In this document: positions 8,429-15,604 of the stretch, piece after piece | Numbering within the stretch: the stretch's first letter is position 1 | Layout of the letters: every line of letters begins with the position of its first letter | Source of the DNA: an uncultured delta proteobacterium | GTDB taxonomy: Bacteria > Myxococcota_A > Polyangia > Polyangiales > Polyangiaceae | DNA: 45,464 nt | Assembly (NCBI GenBank): GCA_903870415.1 | Contig: CAIQDA010000218.1 | Coordinates: 1 to 45,464 of the forward strand | Direction of reading: 5' to 3' | Made by a program: the position numbers and the translations under genes | The notes under the pieces: generated by a model | What the model was told of the DNA's origin: nothing | Databases searched by the model: none | Seen by the model: the letters and a program-made list of their open reading frames with translations, nothing else

Positions 8429-9079
8429 ATGTCTCGACTTTATCACTTCCCCACGTCGCCTTTTTCCGCGCGCGTGCGCATTGCCCTTGGGATGAAGAGT
8501 GTCCCGGTCGAACTCGTCGACTGCCGTGCGGATGGGGCCAGGCTCGCACAGGCCAGGCAGCTTGCGCCCACGGGCACCATTCCGGTGCTCGTCGCGGGTG
8601 ACGGTCAGGTTCTGGTCGATTCGGTCTCCATTTGCCGCTGGCTCGACGCGTCTTTTCCGTCGCCGCGCCTCTTTCCGGTCGGGCCTTCGGAGCTTTCCAC
8701 AACGTTGCGTGTCTGCGATCATGTCGACGCCGTTCTCAACGTCGTTGTGGATCTCGGCACCCGTTCGTTCGCCTTGCGCGATTCGGCGGGATGGGACGCG
8801 TTCGTCGCGGAACGTCTCGGTCGAGCGCATCAGACCCTCGACAAGCTTTCGGAGGATCTGGCGGCGCTCGGTCGTCCGACGATTGGGCCGGACGGGATCA
8901 ACGCGGCGGACATCTGGGTCGCGACGATGGTTCGTTGGTACGAAAATCTTCCCGGCCGCGCGCCGACGACGCCCGCAGCGGCGCAAATTCTCACGTTGGG
9001 TTGGCGGATTCCCGAGCCGATTCTGGCGTTCGCCGCACCGATTCACGCGCACCCCGTCCTCAAGCGCTGGGGCCTCTAA
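8429..9079 (+). CDS. Glutathione S-transferase-like protein
   Basis: 216 residues from ATG 8429. This start places the thioredoxin-fold N-terminus (MSRLYHFPTSPFSARV) at the protein start; longer in-frame starts add an unlikely Arg-rich leader. The N-terminal fold reads beta-alpha-beta with the cis-Pro region GTIPVLV, then DSVSICRWLD, which matches the GST N-terminal glutathione-binding motif. The all-helical C-terminal domain includes the INAADIWVATM motif equivalent to the family's conserved Asp. It may act in glutathione conjugation or reduction of an electrophile; the substrate is not predictable. It stands alone, between the Wza-like gene and a convergent exporter operon. Family call confident. 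Confidence 0.85.
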   Translation: MSRLYHFPTSPFSARVRIALGMKSVPVELVDCRADGARLAQARQLAPTGTIPVLVAGDGQVLVDSVSICRWLDASFPSPRLFPVGPSELSTTLRVCDHVDAVLNVVVDLGTRSFALRDSAGWDAFVAERLGRAHQTLDKLSEDLAALGRPTIGPDGINAADIWVATMVRWYENLPGRAPTTPAAAQILTLGWRIPEPILAFAAPIHAHPVLKRWGL

Positions 9080-9131
9080 CGGTGCGTGTAAAGTGCATGC
9101 GGTTCTTGTGAACCTCGAATCGGTCAACGCG

Positions 9132-9167
9132 AAAGAGCCCTCGCTCGCGTGATGCGGGAGACGGCTC
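9132..9167 (-). terminator. Hairpin ending the minus-strand exporter operon
   Basis: Read on the minus strand, GAGCC (9167-9163) pairs with GGCTC (9139-9135), and the inner CTC/GCG segments extend the stem with small bulges. TTTC follows. It lies about 38 nt past the stop of the membrane fusion gene, in the convergent space with the GST gene. The short T run makes it a moderate candidate. Confidence 0.4.
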
Positions 9168-9204
9168 AATCGTCGAATCGGCTCCGGGGCCGCCCTCGCA
9201 AACG

Positions 9205-10305
9205 TCAGGGTTTCGTCGAGATGTAGCCCGTCACGCGCTCGCCAGGGACGAGCGGTTTGGTGTCTTCGAGCTGAAGCACGACCTCGAGGATCTTCGTGTC
9301 GATGCGCTCGTTCGGATCATCCGTTCGGATGTTCTTTCGACCCATGCGTCGGCCGATTTCGAGGACCTTGGCTTTGAACTTCTGATCGCGGAAAGCCTCG
9401 GTCGTGACGAGGGCGCCGGCCCCAACTTTCACGCGGCCGATGTCACGCTCGTCGAGGTCGACGCGCACGCGGAGCGAACGGGTGTCGCCGAGGATGAGGA
9501 GCGGGTCGGCGAGGACGTTGTAATATTCGCCGGCGCGGGCCTTCACCTGGAGGATCTCACCGGCTTGCGGGGCCTGCACGGTGAGGCGGTCGACTTGTGC
9601 TTGCGCTTGTTCACGGTGCGCACGCGCGAGTTCCAAGCGAGCTTTTGCGGCGAGCACGTCTTCCGCTCGCGAGCCTGCGAGGGCGGCGCGACGACGGGCG
9701 TCGGACGCGCGGGCAAGAGACTCGTCGCTTGCGGCGTTCTGGCGGGCGCGGTCGAGTTCGTCGACGGACACGCCTCCTGATTTGTTCAACGCCTCCAAGC
9801 GTTGCAGCGACGTCTTTGAAAGGTCGGCGCGTGCCCGGCTTGAGTTCGCTTCATCAATGGCGGCGTCGATGTCTTCGCGACGCAGGCCGTGGCTCACGCG
9901 CTCGTACTCGGCTTGTGCGGCTTGCACCTCGGCTTCGGTCGCACGAAGGGCTGCGCGCTCGACCATGGATTCGAGCTCCACGAGAGGGGCGCCCGTCTCG
10001 ACGAAATCGCCCTCTTTCACGAGGATGCGCGCGATGCGGCCAGGTTGCGCGGCGGCGACGCGAATTTCGCGGCCGTTCGGTTCGACGATGCCATTGCCCG
10101 CGACGTAATCGCCATCGGGTGCGACGGGACCGCGCTCGTCTTTTCCGCCGCTCATCGGCACGGCATCACGCTTGGCCTTCTCGACGTCCGACGCGCGCGC
10201 GATGTTGGGTGGACCGTCGGCAACGCCACGAAGGATCACACCGAAGAGCGTGAGGGCCCCGAACACGAGGCCGACGTGGATAGGGCGGATGCGGCGAGCA
10301 CTCAT
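9205..10305 (-). CDS. ABC exporter membrane fusion protein (HlyD/DevB family)
   Basis: 366 residues. A signal-anchor helix lies at about 10-28. A first biotinyl-lipoyl half (about 75-113, with VKEGDFVETGAPL), a long Arg/Ala/Glu-rich alpha-helical hairpin (about 115-238), a second lipoyl half (about 240-275, with APQAGEILQVKARAGE) and a beta-barrel domain follow. This is the adaptor joining an inner-membrane ABC transporter to a TolC channel. It overlaps the ATPase gene by 4 nt and is the last gene of a TolC-permease-ATPase-adaptor operon. The arrangement matches DevBCA/MacAB-type exporters of glycolipids, peptides, siderophores or drugs. Substrate unknown. Confidence 0.92.
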   Translation of the reverse strand: MSARRIRPIHVGLVFGALTLFGVILRGVADGPPNIARASDVEKAKRDAVPMSGGKDERGPVAPDGDYVAGNGIVEPNGREIRVAAAQPGRIARILVKEGDFVETGAPLVELESMVERAALRATEAEVQAAQAEYERVSHGLRREDIDAAIDEANSSRARADLSKTSLQRLEALNKSGGVSVDELDRARQNAASDESLARASDARRRAALAGSRAEDVLAAKARLELARAHREQAQAQVDRLTVQAPQAGEILQVKARAGEYYNVLADPLLILGDTRSLRVRVDLDERDIGRVKVGAGALVTTEAFRDQKFKAKVLEIGRRMGRKNIRTDDPNERIDTKILEVVLQLEDTKPLVPGERVTGYISTKP

Positions 10306-11018
10306 GGGTGGCTGTCTTTCTTCTCGTCGATGATGAGGCCGTCTTCGATGTGAACGATGCGATCGGCGAAGTGATAAATGCGGTTGTCGTGGGTCACGGT
10401 GATGACCGTGTGGCCGCGCTTTTTAGCGATGTTGTGCAGGACTTCGGTGACGAGCTGCCCTGTTTGCGCGTCGAGGCTCGCGGTGGGTTCGTCGGCGAGG
10501 ACGATGGGCGGATTGCCGGCGATGCAGCGTGCGATCGACACGCGCTGACGTTGCCCGCCGCTGAGGTCCGCCGGAAGGCTCTCAATCTTATCGCTGAGCT
10601 CCACGAGCGAGAGCAGTCGCGCGGCTTCCTTCTTCGCGTCGATAGAGTTCCATCCGCGGAGCGCGAGCATGATGGCGACGTTCTCTTGCGCCGACATCGA
10701 CGCGATGAGGTTGTGGCCTTGGAAGATGAACCCGATGTACGCGAGGCGCAGCTTCGGCAGGTCCGACTCGGGCGCTGCGGTGATGACATCGTCGAGGACG
10801 CGCACGTGCCCCGCGGTTGCGGAAAGTACGCAGCCAAGAATGGAAATGAGCGTCGTTTTTCCGCTTCCGCTTGGGCCGGAGAGAATGACGAACTCGCCCT
10901 CGTCCGCGTGAAAGTCGACGCCCTTCAACGCCCGAAATGCGGTGGCGCCATCGCCGTAATCTTTCACGACGCCCGTCGCTTCGACGACGCGCTTGGGTTT
11001 CGAAACGGACCCGATCAT
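10302..11018 (-). CDS. ABC exporter ATPase (MacB/LolD/DevA type)
   Basis: 238 residues. Walker A is GPSGSGKT (48-55), the Q-loop is in GFIFQGHNL (about 97), the ABC signature is LSGGQ (152-156) and Walker B is IVLADE (172-177), followed by PTASLD and the switch His in VTHD. All catalytic elements are intact. It resembles the ATPases of the MacB/LolD/DevA group, which drive mechanotransmission rather than substrate passage through the membrane. It overlaps the permease gene by 4 nt upstream and the membrane fusion gene by 4 nt downstream. Confidence 0.95.
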   Translation of the reverse strand: MIGSVSKPKRVVEATGVVKDYGDGATAFRALKGVDFHADEGEFVILSGPSGSGKTTLISILGCVLSATAGHVRVLDDVITAAPESDLPKLRLAYIGFIFQGHNLIASMSAQENVAIMLALRGWNSIDAKKEAARLLSLVELSDKIESLPADLSGGQRQRVSIARCIAGNPPIVLADEPTASLDAQTGQLVTEVLHNIAKKRGHTVITVTHDNRIYHFADRIVHIEDGLIIDEKKDSHP

Positions 11019-12235
11019 CGGAACACCATTCCCGGTTCGACTTTACGCAGACGCAGGAGCGCGAGCGCCGAAGCGGCCACACACATGCCGATCATGATGA
11101 ACGTTGTTCCGACGAGCATCTGCGTGGGCAGGAGTACGCCGAGTTTGGGAGACCGGATGGCGGCCGCGATGCGCGTGATGGCGGCGAGCCCAATGAGCGA
11201 GCCCATGAGCGCGAACGTGATCGATTGCGTGATCACGATCTTCGCCAAGTCTCCGTTCGTGGCGCCGATCGCTTTCAGGGTGCCGAACTCGCGGATGTTG
11301 TCGACGACGGCGGAGAACATCGACAACGAGACGATGACGAATCCGACGATGAGCGCGAAGACCGTGGAGGTTCCGAAGGTGATTCCGATCGGCGTGCGGC
11401 GCAAAAGGAACGACACGATCATGCTGCGAAACTCCTCGCGTCCGACGACCTTCACCTCGGGTGCGCGTTCCATGATCGCCTTCTTCACGGCCTCGGGGTT
11501 CGCGCCGGGTTCAAGGCCGATGAGCACGAAGTGCGTTTGGTCCGAGTCGATCTTGAGCATGCGTCGCGCGAGCTCGTATTCGGCGAACGCGAACGACGGA
11601 CCGAAGGGCAGAAGCCCCCAGGTGATGCCGCCGACGTTCACTTTGAAGCCGTTCACTTCGCGGATGCTTCCAACGTTGAGCCCGCCGAGTCGCTCGCGTT
11701 CCGAGTCTTCAAAGATCATCGTGTTGGGACGCTCGAGGGCGCTCTTCGAGCCCGCGACGACGTTCCAAGGTCCGCCCGCGTAACGTGGTGCGGCGGTGCC
11801 GACGAACTGAATTGGCTCGGTGCCGCCCGCGGGAAGTTGAATCGATGCGCCGCCGTAGAGGAGGGGCTCGGCCCACGCGACGCCCTTCGTGGAACGCGCC
11901 GTGTACAGCGCCGAGATGCCCATGGGCTTCGTGGCCTGGAGCGTGAGCGTCGACGGCGAAACGATCCACAAGTCGGCGCCCGAGTAGTCCACGAACATCG
12001 TGTTCTTCTTGATGAGCCCGAGAAACGTGCCCGCTTGCTGGTTCGAGAGCACGACGGCGAACACGACGCCGATCAGCGTGCCGGCCATCTTCAGCTTGTT
12101 GTGGAACATCATGCGCCAGGCGATGGTCACCATCATGCGCCAGCGGATGCCGCTCGGTGCGTAGGCCTTGGTGGGGGTGATGTGCGTTTCGCTGCTCGCG
12201 AGCGCGCCGTCGAGGGGGGCCGTGTCGGTGCTCAT
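11015..12235 (-). CDS. FtsX/MacB-type ABC permease (DevC-like)
   Basis: 406 residues. One N-terminal membrane helix (about 45-66), a large periplasmic domain (about 70-275) and three C-terminal helices (about 282-306, 333-357 and 370-395) form the standard FtsX/MacB topology. The motif REFGTLKAIGATNGDL before the third helix is the family's coupling-helix region. It partners the downstream ATPase and, through the fusion protein, the upstream TolC-like protein. It overlaps both neighbours by 4 nt. Confidence 0.93.
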   Translation of the reverse strand: MSTDTAPLDGALASSETHITPTKAYAPSGIRWRMMVTIAWRMMFHNKLKMAGTLIGVVFAVVLSNQQAGTFLGLIKKNTMFVDYSGADLWIVSPSTLTLQATKPMGISALYTARSTKGVAWAEPLLYGGASIQLPAGGTEPIQFVGTAAPRYAGGPWNVVAGSKSALERPNTMIFEDSERERLGGLNVGSIREVNGFKVNVGGITWGLLPFGPSFAFAEYELARRMLKIDSDQTHFVLIGLEPGANPEAVKKAIMERAPEVKVVGREEFRSMIVSFLLRRTPIGITFGTSTVFALIVGFVIVSLSMFSAVVDNIREFGTLKAIGATNGDLAKIVITQSITFALMGSLIGLAAITRIAAAIRSPKLGVLLPTQMLVGTTFIMIGMCVAASALALLRLRKVEPGMVFR

Positions 12236-13548
12236 CGGTTCGTCTCTTTGGTCGAGGTTGCCGCGAGGGTCTCACCGGAAGCAGACCGGAGCCATACGCG
12301 GGCATACGCGAGATCGGCATCGGCTTGAATACGGCTTACGGTGGCGTCGAACGCGTCGCGGTCCGCTTGGACGACCTCAAGTTGCGTGGCGCGTCCTTGC
12401 GTGTATCGCTCATGGGCAAGGCGCGCAGCCTCGTCCGTTGCGTCGACTTGCGAACGCGAAGCGCGTGCCTTCGCTGTGAGCGACTCGACCTGGGCCCATG
12501 CCTGAAACACTTGGTCTTTTGCAGCGCGCATCGCTCGTTCTCGGCGCACAGAGGCCGCGGTCTCGGCGGCTTCGAGCGACTTGACGCCTGCCCACGCCCC
12601 CGCATCGAGACGCCACGTTGCCGTAACGCCCGCCGCGTAGACTTGGCTTTGGCCCGCAAAGCCGGTCGCGTTCGTGAAGCGCTCGGTGAAGTTCGCAGCC
12701 AGGCTCGGTGCAAGGGCACCCCACGCGGCGTTCACATTCGCGTGCGCACCTTTCTCGTCACTCTCGGCGGCGAGCACGGAGGGAAGCGACGTTGTCTTCT
12801 CCTCGAACGCGCGCACGGGAGCTTCGGCGTGAAGGTCATCGGAGAGCGACGGAGCGCCCTCGGCCGGCGTGACCGTCGTCAGCGTTTCGAGATTGCGGCG
12901 GGTGACGACGAGGATGTATTTTGCATCAGCGGCTTGCTGCTTTGCGCGCTCAACTTCGGCGCTCGCGCGACGCACGTCGAGGTCGGTTGCGAGGCCTGCC
13001 GATTGGCGGTTCACGACAAGTTCGTGGTTTTGAAGGGCGACGCGCAACGACTTGTCCGTCGCCTGCAGGAGTGCCTCACCACCGATGACGCTGAAGTACG
13101 CGCGCGCCACTTGCTTGTCGAGCTCAAGCCCGGTCTGCACGCCGCGTTTCACCGTGGCCGCTTCTGCGTGTTTGGCGGCGCTCACGAGCCCCCACTTTGA
13201 AAGGTCCACGAGCGGAACGTCGAGCACGAGGAACGCGTCGAACTGATCTTCGGGAATGATCGTGATGGTGCGTGCGGCGGCTCCGGTCGACGGGTTCGCG
13301 GGGACGAGCGACGACGCGGGGTATTGGTTTCGCGTGTAAGCTGCACGCGTCGTCAACGTAGGAATCAGTGCCGACCACGCGCGGGTGGTTTCTTCGGCGT
13401 GCTGCCGCTCCGTGGCCGTTGCCTCGCGCGCATCGAAGGACGACTTTCGCGCGGCGTCGACGAAGTGCTCAAGGGGCTGAAGGGCATGGGCGGCCGAGGC
13501 GAAAAGAAGCAGCAGGCCAGCGCTACGGAAGATGACGGGAATGCGCAT
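12232..13548 (-). CDS. TolC-family outer membrane efflux protein
   Basis: 438 residues. A signal peptide ends after Ala-His-Ala (about residue 22). Two tandem OEP repeats of long amphipathic helices follow, with the typical segments NQYPASSLV (strand region), VARAYFSVIGGEALLQA and, in the second half, AWAQVESLTAKARASR plus ARLAHERYTQGRATQLEVVQ. The last is the classic TolC-family motif preceding the second coiled coil. First gene of the exporter operon; the overlap with the permease start is 4 nt. It provides the outer-membrane exit channel. Confidence 0.93.
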   Translation of the reverse strand: MRIPVIFRSAGLLLLFASAAHALQPLEHFVDAARKSSFDAREATATERQHAEETTRAWSALIPTLTTRAAYTRNQYPASSLVPANPSTGAAARTITIIPEDQFDAFLVLDVPLVDLSKWGLVSAAKHAEAATVKRGVQTGLELDKQVARAYFSVIGGEALLQATDKSLRVALQNHELVVNRQSAGLATDLDVRRASAEVERAKQQAADAKYILVVTRRNLETLTTVTPAEGAPSLSDDLHAEAPVRAFEEKTTSLPSVLAAESDEKGAHANVNAAWGALAPSLAANFTERFTNATGFAGQSQVYAAGVTATWRLDAGAWAGVKSLEAAETAASVRRERAMRAAKDQVFQAWAQVESLTAKARASRSQVDATDEAARLAHERYTQGRATQLEVVQADRDAFDATVSRIQADADLAYARVWLRSASGETLAATSTKETNR

Positions 13549-13890
13549 GCGAAGAACTCGTGGGCAAAAGACAGTCGCGGCTCATCGGATGCCGCAACGG
13601 GACCCTGGGATGCGCCCGCGCGCAAACGTTGTGGTTTGGCGGGGCGATCGAACGCTCAATCCGCCTTCAAGCACGACTGGCGAAAGAAAAGGGAACCATC
13701 AAAACATGCGGAAACCTCGTCGCGAACCCCGGGCAGATGAGGCGCATCGCGAAGGTTTGGCCGCCGCGACAGTGCTTGGGTCTCCGTGGCGCGAGAAGAC
13801 GAAAATTCCGACCCACGAAACCTTCGCCGCCCGAAGACGAAACATTTCGAACATCGAAGCCGAGCAACCTCGTGTCTTGAAGGAGGTCCC
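13549..13890 (+). other. Divergent intergenic region, exporter operon / porin
   Basis: 342 bases with no convincing gene; open frames here are short and Arg-rich, and one runs into the porin only as an upstream extension. It must hold the promoters of both divergent units, but I cannot pick -35/-10 boxes with confidence. A small inverted repeat, CGAAACATTTCG (13838-13849), lies about 40 bases upstream of the porin start and could be an operator. AGGAGG (13881-13886) is the porin ribosome-binding site. Confidence 0.5.
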
Positions 13891-15078
13891 ATGACCCAGT
13901 CTGCGATCCGTAAGTCTCTCTCGGCCTTTGCCCTCGTTGCGGTTTCGTTCTCGGCCGAGCGCCTCGCCCACGCGGACGACGTCGTCGCCGCGGCCCCCGC
14001 AGGTCCCGAAGTGAAAATCAGCGGGTGGATCGAGACCTATTACCTCTCGAACTTCAACGGCCCTTCGAACGGCATCAACTCCGTGAGGGCTTTCGACTTC
14101 CACGATGGCTTCAACCTGCAGAATGCAGCGGTCGACGTGGACATCAAGAAGGGGGCTGACTCCCTCAAGGTGACGCTTCAATCCGGCAACCTTGGCGTCA
14201 ACACGTACGACCCGCTCGAACCCGGCTCTCACGGCACCGCGTACACCGCCGCGACGGGCCCGAGCACGCTCCGCTATGTGCAACAGGCCTATGCGACGCA
14301 CGCGTTCGAGAATGGGCTCACGGTCACCGGAGGCCTCTTCGCGACACCGGTGGGCTTCGAGGGCTACAACGTCAAAGACAACTGGAACTGGTCGCGCGCC
14401 AATACGTTCTATATGCTTACGTATTACCACGTAGGTGCTAAGGCTGCGTACTCGCTGTCAAAGGAGTTCACGGCCACGGCTTACGTGATGAACGGCTGGA
14501 ACAACGGCTTTGAAACGAACGCGACTCCGAGTGGCGCGGCGCAGATTTCCTACGACAATGGTGCTGGGACGACGGCGAGCCTCGTCTACCTCGTCGGCAA
14601 CGAGCGCAAGCGAAGCGATGCAGCGGACTTCGGCAAGCCTCTGCGCCACCTCGTCGACGCCTGGGTCAGCGTTCCGGTCAACGACACGCTCTCGCTCGGT
14701 CTCCACGGCGACGTGGGCATGGAGAAGAACAAGAAAGGTGACTACTCGTGGCTTGCGGCCGCGGCGTACGCACGGGCCAAAGTTGCCTCGTGGGCTTACC
14801 TCGCCGCGCGCGCGGACTACTTCAAGGAGTCCATGGGCGACGCGACTTCGCCGATCTTCTTCCTCTCCGCGAACGGGACGAAGGCCATCGGGTCGGGCAC
14901 GTTGACGCTCGACCTGCGTCCGACAGAGAGCACGAGCTTTCGCCTCGAAGCGCGCCACGACGTGGCCGACGGCGAGGTGTTCTTCAAAGGCACCGTGGCC
15001 CAAGACTCGCTCGGCAACGACGTGTTCAACGCGAAGAACCAGACGACGTTGACCCTCGGCATGAACACCGTCTTCTGA
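13891..15078 (+). CDS. Outer-membrane beta-barrel porin (BBP2-like)
   Basis: ATG 13891 is fixed by a perfect AGGAGG (13881-13886) with 4-nt spacing; an in-frame start at 13786 would add 35 Arg-rich residues and bury the signal peptide. 395 residues. The signal ends near Ala-His-Ala (about 29). The mature start VKISGWIETYYLSNFN is typical of proteobacterial barrel proteins of the BBP2/OmpL47-like group. Strands such as LTVTGGLFATPVGFEGYN and TSFRLEARHDVADG alternate along the chain, and it ends in an aromatic (MNTVF), the usual BAM recognition feature. Probably a channel for small solutes; substrate unknown. A strong terminator follows, so it is monocistronic. Confidence 0.85.
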   Translation: MTQSAIRKSLSAFALVAVSFSAERLAHADDVVAAAPAGPEVKISGWIETYYLSNFNGPSNGINSVRAFDFHDGFNLQNAAVDVDIKKGADSLKVTLQSGNLGVNTYDPLEPGSHGTAYTAATGPSTLRYVQQAYATHAFENGLTVTGGLFATPVGFEGYNVKDNWNWSRANTFYMLTYYHVGAKAAYSLSKEFTATAYVMNGWNNGFETNATPSGAAQISYDNGAGTTASLVYLVGNERKRSDAADFGKPLRHLVDAWVSVPVNDTLSLGLHGDVGMEKNKKGDYSWLAAAAYARAKVASWAYLAARADYFKESMGDATSPIFFLSANGTKAIGSGTLTLDLRPTESTSFRLEARHDVADGEVFFKGTVAQDSLGNDVFNAKNQTTLTLGMNTVF

Positions 15079-15102
15079 TTCTGACCTGCATGCAGAATGC
15101 AT

Positions 15103-15137
15103 AAACCCCGCTTCGCGTGTGCGAAGTGGGGTTTTTT
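15103..15137 (+). terminator. Rho-independent terminator of the porin gene
   Basis: AAACCCCGCTTCGC (15103-15116) pairs with GCGAAGTGGGGTTT (15121-15134), giving a 14-bp stem with one G-T pair and loop GTGT. Together with the arm's final T's, six T's end the element (15132-15137). It lies 25 nt after the porin stop. Confidence 0.92.
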
Positions 15138-15178
15138 ACTGACGAGGCTGCGGTTCGTCGCGAGCTGAGCCGGCTAGC

Positions 15179-15571
15179 TCACGGCAGGTGGGCGATGCCT
15201 TCGAGTTCGACGAGCGCCGAAGGTTCGATGAGGGCGCTCACGGCGACGAGCGTCATGGCGGGGTAGTAATTGCCGAAGCGTGCTTTCCACACCTCACGAA
15301 GGTCGCGTGTGCACTCGCGGTATTTCCCGATATCGGTCACGTAGGCGACGAGCTTGACGACGTTTTCAGAGCCGCCGCCCGCGGTGCGTACGACCGTGAG
15401 CACGTTGTCGATGCACTGAGCGAATTGTGCCGCAAACTCCGAGCTGACCATGCGGCCCGTCGTGTCGTGGGCGACTTGACCCGCCACGTAGAGCACCGTG
15501 CCAGTCGTCGAGACGCCATGGGAATAGCCACGGGGCTTCGGGAGGATCGAGGGGGTGATGGTGCGGTTCAT
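15179..15571 (-). CDS. RidA/YjgF-family protein lacking the catalytic Arg
   Basis: 130 residues, full family length. GVSTTGTVLYVAGQVAHD and the C-terminal VELEGIAHLP are typical YjgF signatures, and the conserved Glu of the E. coli E-I-E-A-I-A motif is kept (ELEGIA). In E. coli RidA an Arg in the sequence PARS binds the imine substrate carboxylate; the equivalent position here is Met (YPAMTLVAV). Classical 2-imino-acid deaminase activity is therefore unlikely, as in several Rid subfamilies with other roles. It may be the last gene of the minus-strand group starting at 21485; a 33-nt gap separates it from the kinase gene. Confidence 0.88.
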   Translation of the reverse strand: MNRTITPSILPKPRGYSHGVSTTGTVLYVAGQVAHDTTGRMVSSEFAAQFAQCIDNVLTVVRTAGGGSENVVKLVAYVTDIGKYRECTRDLREVWKARFGNYYPAMTLVAVSALIEPSALVELEGIAHLP

Positions 15572-15604
15572 CGAGCGACATCGTCCGCGATTGTGACGGG
15601 CTCG

